DNA from: Candidatus Eisenbacteria bacterium
GTDB lineage: Bacteria; Eisenbacteria; RBG-16-71-46
Direction: 5' to 3'
NCBI GenBank assembly: GCA_020847735.1
Contig: JADLBL010000023.1
Span: 80,495 to 144,494 of the forward strand
Length of the DNA stretch: 64,000 nt
The translations under genes and the position numbers were made by a program. This document shows, one piece after another, positions 1 to 7,567 of the stretch (position 1 is its first letter; each line of letters starts with the position of its first letter). The notes below the pieces were generated by a model. The model saw nothing but the letters and a program-made list of their open reading frames with translations. It made no database searches and was not told where the DNA came from.

Positions 1-510
1 CAGGCGCGCGGCCGATTCGGGCAGCGGGTGAGCGGCGCCGAAGCGTTCGTCGGTGACGAGCCCGGCGTCGCCCGCGACGATCGCCCGCGCCGCCACCCCG
101 CGCGCCGCGAGCCCGGCCGCGAACAGCGCCGCGGCGCAGCGCTCGCCGAACGCCAGCACGCCGTCGCGCGCCGCGCCGTGCACGGCCGCTTCGCCCGCGA
201 GCGCGGCCGCCGCCTCGCGCCACCGCGACAGCAGCGATTCGAGCGGCCCCGGGCCGAGGCCGGTCGCCGCCGCGAATTCCTCGTGCCGCGAGACGAAGCG
301 CGCCGCCAGCGCCACACGGCGCGAGGGCAGCGCGCACCACTCGACGAGCAGGTTCGTCACGCCGGTGAGCGCGCTGACCACCACGATCGGCGGGCGTTCG
401 TCGCGCACGGCGCGGTCCGCCGCCAGCGCGACCGCGTGCGCGAAGTTGGCGGCGACGCCGACCGAGGTGCCGCCGAACTTCATCACCACCCGCCGCATCG
501 CGCCGCTCAC
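1..510 (-). CDS. Aspartokinase, N-terminal part (runs off the left edge)
   Basis: Aspartate kinase phosphorylates aspartate, the first step toward Lys, Met and Thr. Reading leftward from GTG 510, the protein begins V-S-G-A-M-R-R-V-V and reaches the amino-acid-kinase signature KFGGTSVGVAANF at residues 8-20, then VVVSALTGVTNLL, typical of this family. About 170 codons are visible and the gene continues outside the window, so the ACT domains, or a possible fused homoserine dehydrogenase domain, cannot be judged. GTG 510 overlaps the TGA of the upstream reductase gene by four bases (GTGA), indicating coupled translation; ATG 498 is an in-frame alternative. The length of the helical region after residue 55 fits the LysC/ThrA/MetL class, but which one is undecidable here. 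Confidence 0.88.
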   Translation of the reverse strand, partial: MSGAMRRVVMKFGGTSVGVAANFAHAVALAADRAVRDERPPIVVVSALTGVTNLLVEWCALPSRRVALAARFVSRHEEFAAATGLGPGPLESLLSRWREAAAALAGEAAVHGAARDGVLAFGERCAAALFAAGLAARGVAARAIVAGDAGLVTDERFGAAHPLPESAARL

Positions 511-1025
511 GTCTGCACCACGTAGGTGCTGGAGACGAGGCCCGACGGGTACGAGTTCACCTGCGCGAGGCGCAGCCGGTGGCGCGGCGAGCCCGGCGGG
601 AACAGGGGAATGCCGCCGCCCAGCACGATGGGGTGCACGGCGATCGTCATTTCGTCCACCAGGCGGGCGTTCAGGAAGTCGCGGATCAACTCGCCGCCGC
701 CGGCCACCCACACGTCCCTGCCGGGACCGGCCTCGATCCCGCGCAACCAGTCCTCGGGCGGCTTCGAGGTGAAGTTCACGCTCGCGTCGTGCGGCATGCG
801 CTCGCGGCGCGTGAACACCCAGGTGGCCTGTCCGGCGTACGGCCACTCGCCGAGGCCGCGGACCACTTCGTACGTGCGGCGGCCCATGGCGATCGTGTCC
901 ACCCCGGCGATGAAGGCGTCGTAGCCGTAGTCGGCGTCGCTGAACAGCCAGTCGAGGGCGTCGTTCGGGCCGGCGATGTAGCCGTCGAGGCTCGTGGCGA
1001 TGAAGAGGCGGACCCTGCGGCTCAT
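507..1025 (-). CDS. Dihydrofolate reductase family protein (RibD C-terminal-like)
   Basis: This 172-aa protein has the fold of the DHFR/RibD-C superfamily (YwjB/YyaP type), NADPH-dependent reductases that mostly lack a proven substrate. Visible marks are the opening strand RVRLFIATSLDGYIAG, the central MGRRTYEVV helix, DVWVAGGGELIRDFL in the nucleotide-binding region, and the closing strand ending STYVVQT. Length is normal for the family. GGAGA lies 12-16 bases before the ATG at 1025. The gene is first in a two-gene unit with the aspartokinase (4-base overlap). It diverges from the amidohydrolase operon, so the 218 bases between them should hold both promoters, but no convincing one is visible. 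The family is firm; the substrate is unknown. Confidence 0.88.
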   Translation of the reverse strand: MSRRVRLFIATSLDGYIAGPNDALDWLFSDADYGYDAFIAGVDTIAMGRRTYEVVRGLGEWPYAGQATWVFTRRERMPHDASVNFTSKPPEDWLRGIEAGPGRDVWVAGGGELIRDFLNARLVDEMTIAVHPIVLGGGIPLFPPGSPRHRLRLAQVNSYPSGLVSSTYVVQT

Positions 1026-1231
1026 GAAGGGCGTCTCCGTGGCGAGCGCGCATGATGGACCATGCCCGGGCGGGCGTCACGTTGCGGACGCTGCGGATCG
1101 CGCGTGCGGCGCTGGCTGCGAGCCCTGACGCGCGTCCGCGCACGACGGAGTGCTTGACCCGTCCGGCGGCCGGTGCCACCGTGCGCGCTCGAACGCCGGC
1201 ACGGACGCCGTCGCGCGGAGCTTGATCGCAT

Positions 1232-1246
1232 GGAGGCGGAATCCTG
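1232..1246 (+). promoter_or_regulatory. Strong ribosome-binding site in front of an in-frame CTG
   Basis: GGAGG at 1232-1236 sits 7 bases before CTG 1244, which is in frame with the amidohydrolase that otherwise first starts at GTG 1277. An in-frame TGA at 1223-1225 closes the frame upstream. The 11 codons from 1244 encode L-S-S-L-L-V-E-G-G-T-L, the expected first beta strand of this family. CTG 1244 is therefore the likely true start. Confidence 0.5.
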
Positions 1247-1276
1247 AGTTCCCTTCTCGTCGAAGGCGGAACGCTG

Positions 1277-2608
1277 GTGTGCATGGATGCCGCCGGCACG
1301 ACCGGACCCGGCGACCTGCTGGTCGTGGACGACCGCATCGCCGCGCTCGGCCCCGGAGTGCCCGCCGCGCTGGCGAAGCTGCCGGGCGGCCGTGCCGACC
1401 GCACGTTCGACGCCAGCGATACGCTCGTCACGCCCGGCTTCGTGCACGCGCACCTGCACCTGTGCCAGACGCTGTTCCGCGGGCGCGCCGAGCAGAGCGA
1501 CCTGCTGCGCTGGCTGCGCGAGCGCATCTGGCCGCTCGAGTGGCAGCACACCGAGGTCTCGCTCGCGGCCTCGGTGCGGCTCGCGCTGCTCGAGATGCTC
1601 TCGGGCGGGGTGACCTGCTTCAACGACATGGGCACCACGCGCCACACCGACGTGATCGGCCAGGTGCTCGCCGACACCGGCGTGCGCGCGACGTTCGGCC
1701 AGGCGCTGATGGACGTCGGCGAAGGCGTGCCGGCGGGCATGGCGGAGCCGGCCGGCGTCGTGCTCGAGCGCGCGCTCGCGGTGGCGGACCGCTGGCACGG
1801 GCACGCGAACGGACGCCTGCGCGTCTCGCTCGCGCCGCGCTTCATCCTGTCGTGCAGCGAATCGCTGTGGGCCGACGTGCGCGACGCCTCGCGCGAGCGC
1901 GGCCTGCTCGTCCACACGCACATCGCCGAGGCCCCGAGCGAAGGCGCCGCGGTCAAGGCGGCGGTCGGCTGCCATGCCGCGCACTACTTCGCGAAGCACG
2001 ACCTGCTCTCGGAGCGCTTCCTCGGCGCGCACGGCGTGTGGCTGGACGACGCCGAGCTGGACCTGGTCGCGCGCGCCGACGCCGCGCTCGTTCACTGTCC
2101 GGGCTCGAACCTCAAGCTCGGCTCCGGTCTCGCCGACGTCGGCGCGTGGCGCGCGAAGGGCATCCGCTGCGGGCTCGGCTCCGACGGGGCGGCGTGCAAC
2201 AACCGGCTCGACACGTTCGCCGAGATGGGCCTGGCGGGCGGCATCGCGCGCGTCAAGCGCCGCGACGCGCCGCTCGGCGCGCGGGACGTGCTCGCGCTCG
2301 CGACGATCGAGGGCGCGCGCGCGCTCGGCATCGCCGACGAGACGGGCTCGCTCGAGGTGGGCAAGCAGGCCGACCTCGCGGTCACAGACGTCGAAGGACC
2401 CTATTCGGCGCCGTTCGCGGCCGAGGACCCGTACACGGCGCTCGTCTACGGCGCCTGCCAGCGCGACGTGCTCCTCACGGTCGTCGCCGGACGCGTGCTC
2501 TACGAGCGCGAGACGTGGTCCACGCTCGATCCCAACCGCGTGAACGCCGAGGCGAAGTCGGAGGCGCGAGCCCTGCTTCGGCGCGCCGAGGCGGCGGGCA
2601 TGAAGTGA
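1277..2608 (+). CDS. Amidohydrolase, MTA/SAH (5'-deoxyadenosine) deaminase-like
   Basis: A metal-dependent hydrolase of the TRZ/ATZ/guanine-deaminase branch of the amidohydrolase superfamily, which deaminates nucleobase- or nucleoside-like rings in the cytoplasm. Visible motifs are the metal-binding HAHLH after TPGFV, HTHIAEAPSE (third histidine), ALVHCPGSNLKLGSG (substrate loop) and GLGSDGAACNNRLD with the metal-binding Asp. The last two are closest to what is seen in 5-methylthioadenosine/S-adenosylhomocysteine and 5'-deoxyadenosine deaminases. A C-terminal sandwich follows (GKQADLAV). Coordinates use the first standard start, GTG 1277, but initiation at CTG 1244 is more likely because it restores the N-terminal strand and has a good ribosome-binding site. 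It is translationally coupled to the next amidohydrolase by a GTGA overlap. Exact substrate is not settled. Confidence 0.9.
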   Translation: MCMDAAGTTGPGDLLVVDDRIAALGPGVPAALAKLPGGRADRTFDASDTLVTPGFVHAHLHLCQTLFRGRAEQSDLLRWLRERIWPLEWQHTEVSLAASVRLALLEMLSGGVTCFNDMGTTRHTDVIGQVLADTGVRATFGQALMDVGEGVPAGMAEPAGVVLERALAVADRWHGHANGRLRVSLAPRFILSCSESLWADVRDASRERGLLVHTHIAEAPSEGAAVKAAVGCHAAHYFAKHDLLSERFLGAHGVWLDDAELDLVARADAALVHCPGSNLKLGSGLADVGAWRAKGIRCGLGSDGAACNNRLDTFAEMGLAGGIARVKRRDAPLGARDVLALATIEGARALGIADETGSLEVGKQADLAVTDVEGPYSAPFAAEDPYTALVYGACQRDVLLTVVAGRVLYERETWSTLDPNRVNAEAKSEARALLRRAEAAGMK

Positions 2609-3813
2609 TCGTCGGCCCCTGCACGATCGTGACCGGCGGACCCGAGCCGCTGGTCTACGAGAACGGCGCGGTGCGCGTCGTCGGAGCGCACATCGCGGCC
2701 GTCTCGACCCTCGGCGATCTCGCGCACGCCTATCCCGACGAGATGCTGTGGCCGGCGCGCGGCCGCGTGCTGATGCCCGGGTTCGTCAACACGCACGCCC
2801 ACCTGGCTCGCCATCTCGCGCGCGGCCTCGGCCTGCGCTCGCCCAAGGAGTGGGGGCGCTACGACCGCGCGCTGTCGGCCGAGGACGTCGCCTGGGGCGT
2901 TCAGGCCGCGCTCGTCGAGGGCGTGCGGCACGGCGTCACGACGGTCGTGGACTTCCACCGCTCGGGCGCCTGCCTCGATCTGTCGCTCACCGAGGTGGTG
3001 GGCGCGGCCGAGCGCGTGGGCGTGCGCGTCGCGACCTGCTACGGCGCCGCCGAGGACGACACGCCGCTCGAGCGCCGCGCCGCCATTGACGAGTGCGTCG
3101 GTTTCGCGCGCGACCTGGCGCGCACGCGCCGCGGCCGGCTGCGCGGCATGCTCGGCGTGCAGGCGACGAGCCTGCACGGCATCGAGACGCTGCTCGCCGA
3201 GGCGCTCGAGAGCGCCGGCGACTTCTCGGTGCACGTGGACCTGGCGCTCGACCTGACGCCCGCCGAACGCTGGAAGCGGCGCGACGCGCTGCCCGCGACG
3301 ACGCTGCCGGCGCTGTGGGCGCACGCCGAGCGTGCGCCGCGCGACCTGGTCGGCGCGGTGCGCGAGCGTGGCGACTCGCTGTGCGCGACCGGCAGCGGGG
3401 CGGCTTCGCTGCTGGTGCGCGAAACGGAGGTCGCCTGGGGCAGCGACGACGGCGCCAACGCGCCGCCCGTGCCCGACGGCGCGTTCGCGCAGGGCATGGC
3501 CGAGGCGCACTACCGGCGGTTGTTCGTGGCCGGCGCGCGCTGGGCGACCGACCACTTCGGCGAGGAGCTGGGCCGCATCCGCCCCGGCGCGCCCGCCGAT
3601 TTCATCCTCGTGGACTACAGCCCCGCCACCGAGTTCTCGACCCGCACGCTGCACGCGCACCTGTGGTCCGGCCTGCTGCGCGCGCCGGTCTCGGGCGTGG
3701 TCGTCGCCGGCAACGTGGTGATGGACAACGGCATGCTCGTCACCGCCGACGAGGCCGAGATCGCCATCCGCGCCCGCGAGTGCGCCGGCCGCGTGTGGGA
3801 GCGGGTGGGGTAG
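2605..3813 (+). CDS. Second amidohydrolase, SsnA-like
   Basis: This 402-aa protein starts at GTG 2605 inside the stop of the previous gene. It resembles the SsnA-type putative aminohydrolases: a short N-terminal strand domain (VGPCTIVTGG), VLMPGFVNTHAHLARHLARG with the HxH metal pair, then VRHGVTTVVDFHRSG. The middle is abbreviated. The usual third histidine strand appears as FSVHVDLALD, and the normal H-x-x-x-N-P/C-P substrate loop is replaced by a short segment before VAWGSDDGANAP, which retains the Asp. RPGAPADFILVDY closes the C-terminal sandwich. The pair with the upstream deaminase suggests a shared purine-like or amino-pyrimidine salvage substrate; this is inference. The trimmed barrel may mean altered chemistry. 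Confidence 0.82.
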   Translation: MIVGPCTIVTGGPEPLVYENGAVRVVGAHIAAVSTLGDLAHAYPDEMLWPARGRVLMPGFVNTHAHLARHLARGLGLRSPKEWGRYDRALSAEDVAWGVQAALVEGVRHGVTTVVDFHRSGACLDLSLTEVVGAAERVGVRVATCYGAAEDDTPLERRAAIDECVGFARDLARTRRGRLRGMLGVQATSLHGIETLLAEALESAGDFSVHVDLALDLTPAERWKRRDALPATTLPALWAHAERAPRDLVGAVRERGDSLCATGSGAASLLVRETEVAWGSDDGANAPPVPDGAFAQGMAEAHYRRLFVAGARWATDHFGEELGRIRPGAPADFILVDYSPATEFSTRTLHAHLWSGLLRAPVSGVVVAGNVVMDNGMLVTADEAEIAIRARECAGRVWERVG

Positions 3814-3834
3814 GGGGCCGGACCGACTTTCCCG

Positions 3835-3864
3835 TTGATGGCCTTCGCGGGCCGATCTTACGAT
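3835..3864 (+). promoter_or_regulatory. Candidate sigma70-type promoter
   Basis: TTGATG at 3835-3840 and TACGAT at 3859-3864 are separated by 18 bases, ahead of the secreted-protein gene at 3965. A second -10-like TAGACT lies at 3922-3927, which would give a leader of about 30 bases; either could be used. Confidence 0.4.
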
Positions 3865-3964
3865 TGTGTGCGTCCCCCGGCTCCCGCCGCGATCAACGGC
3901 TCCTTCGCATGCCGCGGCTTGTAGACTCGTATTCCGTGACCGCAGCATCGGGAACGAGGTCCGA

Positions 3965-4726
3965 ATGCGTGCGCTGCCGCTCCTGATCCTGATGTTCGTC
4001 GCGACCGACGCGCTCGCCCAGTACGGTTCCGGACTCAACCTGTTCTGGAATCGCTGCCACGCCGGCGGCGGGACGGCATCCGCATCCTTCGCGTGCGACA
4101 GCTCCACGGGTCCGTCGCTCGACCTGATCGCGTCCATCGTGATTCCGGCGGATATACCCGAGTTCGCGGGCGCAATGGTGACGATGGACATCTGGGTTTC
4201 GGGCGCCGCGTTGCCCCCCTGGTGGCAGACGAACGCGGGCCAGTGCCGCGACGGCGCCATCTCCGCACGGTTCGACGCCGCGGCGCTCCAGGAAACCGGA
4301 TGTCCGAGCATCTGGATGAACTCGACGGTGCAGACCGTTTTCCAGGCGATACAGGGCCTGCGCGGTCCGTACACGCTGCGCCTGGCCGCCGCAGCAGCGG
4401 TTCCCGAGGGCGAAGAGATTGCGCTGGTTGCCGACGGCACCGAGTGGACGGTCGCGCGCATCTCGATCTCCCGCGCGAAATCGGCCGGTGCGGACGCCTG
4501 TGCCGGATGCCGCACTCCAGCCTGCCTGCAGTTCGAAGGGTGCGTGCTGTGGCGACGTGCGGGGGACGACTACTTCAGAGTCACCAATGGCACCACCTAT
4601 CAGAGCCAGTTTGCCTTCCTGAACGCGCCCGCCCCGGAGGTCTCGAGCGAGAACGTGTGGTGGCCCTGCGGCATCGTTCCCGCCGTCAACCGCACGTGGG
4701 GCGCGATCAAGACGCTCTATCGGTGA
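3965..4726 (+). CDS. Secreted protein, first of a tandem paralog pair
   Basis: Product of 253 aa with a clear signal peptide (MRALPLLILMFVATDALA, cleavage before QYGSG). No known family is recognised. Shared with the next gene are L-LFWNRC near the N-terminus, IVIPADIPEF, PPWWQ...GQCR, LVADGTEWTV, a CAGCR..AC cysteine cluster, and the last 12 residues NRTWGAIKTLYR. Paired cysteines suggest a disulfide-stabilised periplasmic or surface domain. ATG 3965 is chosen because it starts the signal peptide and follows GAGGT. It lies 32 bases before the paralog and is probably co-transcribed. The pair looks like a recent local duplication of a lineage-specific family; function unknown. Confidence 0.85.
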   Translation: MRALPLLILMFVATDALAQYGSGLNLFWNRCHAGGGTASASFACDSSTGPSLDLIASIVIPADIPEFAGAMVTMDIWVSGAALPPWWQTNAGQCRDGAISARFDAAALQETGCPSIWMNSTVQTVFQAIQGLRGPYTLRLAAAAAVPEGEEIALVADGTEWTVARISISRAKSAGADACAGCRTPACLQFEGCVLWRRAGDDYFRVTNGTTYQSQFAFLNAPAPEVSSENVWWPCGIVPAVNRTWGAIKTLYR

Positions 4727-4758
4727 CGGCCGCCCCGCCTTCCGCGGGAGGATTCGCG

Positions 4759-5517
4759 ATGCGAAGACTGCTTCTCCTTTCCCTGGCCCTTCTCGGTGCC
4801 GGCGCGCCGCGCGCGTTCGCGCAGAGCGGATTGAGACTGCTCTGGGATCAATGCCTTGCGGACGGCGGCGTCACGCAGACGTTGTTCGACTGCACCAAGA
4901 ACGCGGGAGCGGCGGCCCTGAATGCCTCGGTGATCATTCCCGCGGACATGCCGCAGTTCGCGGCGGCCCGGGTGATCATCGACGTCCATGTCGCGGACGG
5001 GACGATTCCGCCCTGGTGGCAGGTGGCCGCAGGACAGTGCCGGGAGAACAGGCTCACGGCCTCGTACGACCCGACGGGGTTCCCGTGGAGCGAGCACTGC
5101 CCGGCGATCTGGGGCGAGGTCGCACCGCTCCAGATCCAGACGATCCAGCCGGAGATCTCCGGCCCGGGGATGTTCCGCGCGATCTCCGCCGCCGCCCTGC
5201 CGGCCGGGTCGGAGCGTTCGCTGGTGGCGGACGGCACGGAGTTGACCGTCTGCCGCGTCGTGGTGCTTCACGCCAAGACCGTGGGCCAGGGTGCGTGCGA
5301 CGGGTGCCGCGTCGGAGCGTGTTTCTGGCTGAAGGAGATCTACCTCGAGCAGCTGGCGGGCCTCCCCAGTCAGCGGATCACCGATGCGCGCCGGAACGCC
5401 ATCGTCGGGCACAATGCCGTCTGGGACTACTCCATCGAATTCCAGTCATCCGGGTTGACCTGCACCACCCCGGCCCTGAACCGCACGTGGGGCGCGATCA
5501 AGACGCTCTACCGATGA
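4759..5517 (+). CDS. Secreted protein, second of a tandem paralog pair
   Basis: Product of 252 aa, with signal peptide MRRLLLLSLALLGAGAPRAFA, preceded by a strong GGGAGGA at 4746-4752. It aligns along its length with the upstream gene: RLLWDQC, IIPADMPQF, PPWWQVAAGQCR, LVADGTELTV, CDGCRVGAC and the identical C-terminus NRTWGAIKTLYR. The bases encoding that tail are nearly identical in the two copies, whereas the rest has diverged. The gene ends 13 bases from the convergent esterase gene with no visible terminator between. Function is unknown; the conserved tail may be a structural or localisation element. Confidence 0.85.
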   Translation: MRRLLLLSLALLGAGAPRAFAQSGLRLLWDQCLADGGVTQTLFDCTKNAGAAALNASVIIPADMPQFAAARVIIDVHVADGTIPPWWQVAAGQCRENRLTASYDPTGFPWSEHCPAIWGEVAPLQIQTIQPEISGPGMFRAISAAALPAGSERSLVADGTELTVCRVVVLHAKTVGQGACDGCRVGACFWLKEIYLEQLAGLPSQRITDARRNAIVGHNAVWDYSIEFQSSGLTCTTPALNRTWGAIKTLYR

Positions 5518-5530
5518 GCGCCGGCGCGGC

Positions 5531-6295
5531 TCACCTCGCGCGCAGCTGCTCCGCGATCCACTTCGGCAGCTCCTCCTCGGCGAACGCGGAGTCCCAGCTG
5601 TCGTGGCCGGCGTCGGGGTAGAAGGTGGCGCGCAGGTTCGTCGTGTCGAGTCCGCCGCTGCGCTTCAGCTCGCGCATCCAGCGGACGATCTCCTGCGTCT
5701 CGCGCGGCAGCACGACGTCGTCCTTGAGCCCCTGGAAGCACCACGCGGGCACGTTGCGCACGCGCGTCGCGATGGTCTGCGCCCGCCCGTAGCCGCACAC
5801 GGGCACGAGGCAGCGCCAGCGGTCGGGGTGGCGCGCGCCGATCATCCACGCGCCGTTGCCGCCCTGGGAGATTCCCGCGAGCGCGACACGCCGCTCGTCC
5901 ACGCCGTAGCGACGGTGGGCGTCGGCGAGCGTCGCGAAGACGAGGTCCTCGTGCTCCCACCATTCCTCGTCGGCCGTCGGCTTCTGCGGGAACACGACGA
6001 CGAACGGCCAGCGTTCCGGGTGCGCCTGCAACGCGGGGCCGAGTCCGACGCGCGTCGGCTTTCCGCCGTCGTCGCCGCACTCGCCCGAGCCGTGCAGGAA
6101 GACGATTCCCGGCCAGCCGCCGGCGCGCCGCGACCAGCCGGGCGGCAGCCAGACCGCGTAGCGATGCGCCCTGCCCGCGACCCGCACCGTGGAGTGTTCG
6201 AAGCGTCCGGCGTCCGCCGAGGGCGCGCCGCCGCCCTCGAGGAGGAGCGCGAGGGCCAGCAGCGGAAGCGCCGCGAAGAGCGTGAGCGAACTCAT
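5531..6295 (-). CDS. Secreted alpha/beta-hydrolase (esterase/phospholipase-like)
   Basis: A 254-aa serine hydrolase starting at ATG 6295, where a hydrophobic signal sequence begins (MSSLTLFAALPLLALALLLE) after AAGGTG. The oxyanion region reads GIVFLHGSGECGDDGG, the nucleophile elbow is GISQGGNGAW (Ser in G-I-S-Q-G), and AGHDSWD carries the likely catalytic His. The order and FPQKP..DEEWWEHEDLVFATL match the predicted-esterase/polyhydroxybutyrate-depolymerase-like group (DUF3089/'Esterase PHB' style). It probably acts in the periplasm on ester substrates. It stands alone, convergent with the secreted pair. Confidence 0.88.
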   Translation of the reverse strand: MSSLTLFAALPLLALALLLEGGGAPSADAGRFEHSTVRVAGRAHRYAVWLPPGWSRRAGGWPGIVFLHGSGECGDDGGKPTRVGLGPALQAHPERWPFVVVFPQKPTADEEWWEHEDLVFATLADAHRRYGVDERRVALAGISQGGNGAWMIGARHPDRWRCLVPVCGYGRAQTIATRVRNVPAWCFQGLKDDVVLPRETQEIVRWMRELKRSGGLDTTNLRATFYPDAGHDSWDSAFAEEELPKWIAEQLRAR

Positions 6296-6444
6296 GCCGC
6301 GCACCTTCGCTCGCGCGCGCCGAGGCCGCAACCCGCGGGTCGCTCGAGCGAGGCGAAGCCATGGCGAGCGCCCGGGCGAACGCGCCGCCGCCGGGCCGCC
6401 GGGCAGGAGAGACCCCCGGCTGGCGGTTCATGAAGCGTCCGGGC

Positions 6445-6450
6445 TAGCGT
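6445..6450 (+). promoter_or_regulatory. -10-like hexamer for a leaderless start
   Basis: TAGCGT at 6445-6450, preceded by GGGC, ends 7 bases before ATG 6458, and no Shine-Dalgarno is present. The arrangement matches other first genes in this window (see 23447, 31056, 49235, 55649). Confidence 0.35.
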
Positions 6451-6457
6451 GGCGCCC

Positions 6458-6565
6458 ATGATCGCCACCCACGAGCCTCGCGCGATGCGGAAGTCCGGCT
6501 GCGCGGCGGTGCGCCGCTCGCGTCACGAAGGTGAGCCGAAGCCCGGGCGGGGGCGCGTGGAATGA
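6458..6565 (+). CDS. Possible 35-aa leader protein coupled to the next gene
   Basis: A short frame starting MIATHEPRAMRKSG and ending ...GRGRVE-stop. Its TGA overlaps the ATG of the 78-aa membrane protein in the coupling pattern ATGA (6562-6565). The start sits 7 bases after a -10-like hexamer. It is basic with no recognised motif. It could be a genuine small protein, a leader that times translation of the membrane protein, or coincidence in GC-rich DNA. Confidence 0.3.
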   Translation: MIATHEPRAMRKSGCAAVRRSRHEGEPKPGRGRVE

Positions 6566-6798
6566 AACAGCGCGAGCGTTCACCCTGGCACCGCGACGAC
6601 CTGCCCGCGTGGGCGTGGGGGGTGCTGATCGTCGTACGCGCGGGCCAGCTCGCGGCGGCGCTGCTGCCGCTCGCGCTGATCGTGCTGCTGTGGTGGACCT
6701 GGACGCACCGGCGCGAGCCGGCGGTGCAGCGCGCGCTGCGCGAGGCGACGAAGCAGGTCGGCGCGGTCGTGGACTCGGCGCGCAGCCTCGTGCGCTGA
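6562..6798 (+). CDS. Small membrane protein
   Basis: A 78-aa protein with charged ends and one or two membrane segments around residues 17-46 (WGVLIVVRAGQLAAALLPLALIV in part), then a short amphipathic tail ending AVVDSARSLVR. No family is recognised. A GGGGG tract lies about 10 bases before the ATG, which overlaps the stop of a possible 35-aa upstream frame. Topology suggests an inner-membrane anchor with a cytoplasmic helix. Confidence 0.55.
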   Translation: MKQRERSPWHRDDLPAWAWGVLIVVRAGQLAAALLPLALIVLLWWTWTHRREPAVQRALREATKQVGAVVDSARSLVR

Positions 6799-7108
6799 AG
6801 CCGCGCCGCGCGCCGCGGCGGCCCGCCCCCCGGCTGCGGCGGCTGCGCCTGCGCGCGAGGACCCATCTGCCCCGATCCGGCCACGCGGGCCGAACGCGGG
6901 TGAACGCCCCGGTTCACCCCGGCGCGGCCGGGGCCGCCCGGAGCCCGCGCAGCCCCGTGGAATTCATGGGTCCTGCGCGATCGGCCGCCCGCGGCACAGG
7001 GCCTGCAACAGGGGTGCTGCGAAGCGGGCGAGGCCCGCGACCGAGTCAGGCAGCTCCCCCGGGCCGTGAGGCCCACCGACGCGAGGCGAGGCCTCGAGGA
7101 GACGGCAC
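6799..7108. other. 310-base GC-rich gap
   Basis: No convincing gene. It contains a 7-bp hairpin (GGTGAAC 6899-6905 with GTTCACC 6912-6918) that could be a weak terminator for the membrane protein. At its right end GAGGA lies 7 bases before the next ATG. No clear promoter for the following gene is visible. Confidence 0.5.
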
Positions 7109-7432
7109 ATGAAGACGCTCCAGATTCTCACGCTGGCCATCGCGGCCACCCTGTTCACCGCCACGATCGCTTCCGCCGGCACGGCGACCCCGCGCGTGGA
7201 CCGCCGCGAGGCGCGACAGACGGCCCGCATCCACCAGGGCGTCCGCAGCGGCGAGCTGACCCGCGGCGAGGCGCGCTCGCTGCGCGCCGGGCAGCGTCAC
7301 GTGCATCGCATCGAGCGGCGCGCGAAGGCGGACGGCAACGTCAGCGCCCGCGAGCGCGCGCACCTGAACCGCGCGCAGAACCGCCAGAGCCGGCACATCC
7401 ATCGCCTCAAGCACAACGGCCGGACGCGCTGA
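7109..7432 (+). CDS. Small basic exported protein
   Basis: A 107-aa protein with signal peptide MKTLQILTLAIAATLFTATIASA, preceded by GAGGA. The mature part is about 85 residues, rich in Arg and His. It has the pattern RIHQGVRSGELTRGEARSLR, then AKADGNVSARERAHLNRAQN and SRHIHRLKHN. Proteins with this 'Q-G-x-x-S-G-x-L-T-x-x-E' repeat are common hypothetical periplasmic proteins in Gram-negative bacteria; no function is established. Strong basicity suggests binding to nucleic acid, LPS or metal. A very stable hairpin follows at 7492. Confidence 0.75.
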   Translation: MKTLQILTLAIAATLFTATIASAGTATPRVDRREARQTARIHQGVRSGELTRGEARSLRAGQRHVHRIERRAKADGNVSARERAHLNRAQNRQSRHIHRLKHNGRTR

Positions 7433-7491
7433 AGTTTCCTAGCGTCTCCGCCGCCCCGGTGCCAGGGCAAGGGGAACGGGCGGCGTGACGA

Positions 7492-7517
7492 GCCCCGGGG
7501 GAGCGATCCCCCGGGGC
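7492..7517. terminator. Perfect 11-bp hairpin with GCGA tetraloop
   Basis: GCCCCGGGGGA (7492-7502), loop GCGA, then TCCCCCGGGGC (7507-7517). The stem is perfect and the loop is a GNRA tetraloop. There is no long T tract (CTCTT follows). It lies between the convergent small basic protein and the barrel gene and could stop transcription from both. Confidence 0.65.
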
Positions 7518-7567
7518 CTCTTGTCGCCCGCGTCGCGATCCGGCGGCGTGCGCGCCGGCCGCGACGC

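Noticed and set aside
1150..3813. A single long plus-strand frame that would fuse the two amidohydrolases
   Set aside because: Its first half is out of frame with the first amidohydrolase and has no motif; only the part from GTG 2605 is the real second gene.
6425..6447. A relic of element C (GGTTCATGAA and GGGCTAGCG)
   Set aside because: Similarity to the element end is short and needs gaps; insufficient to annotate as a copy.
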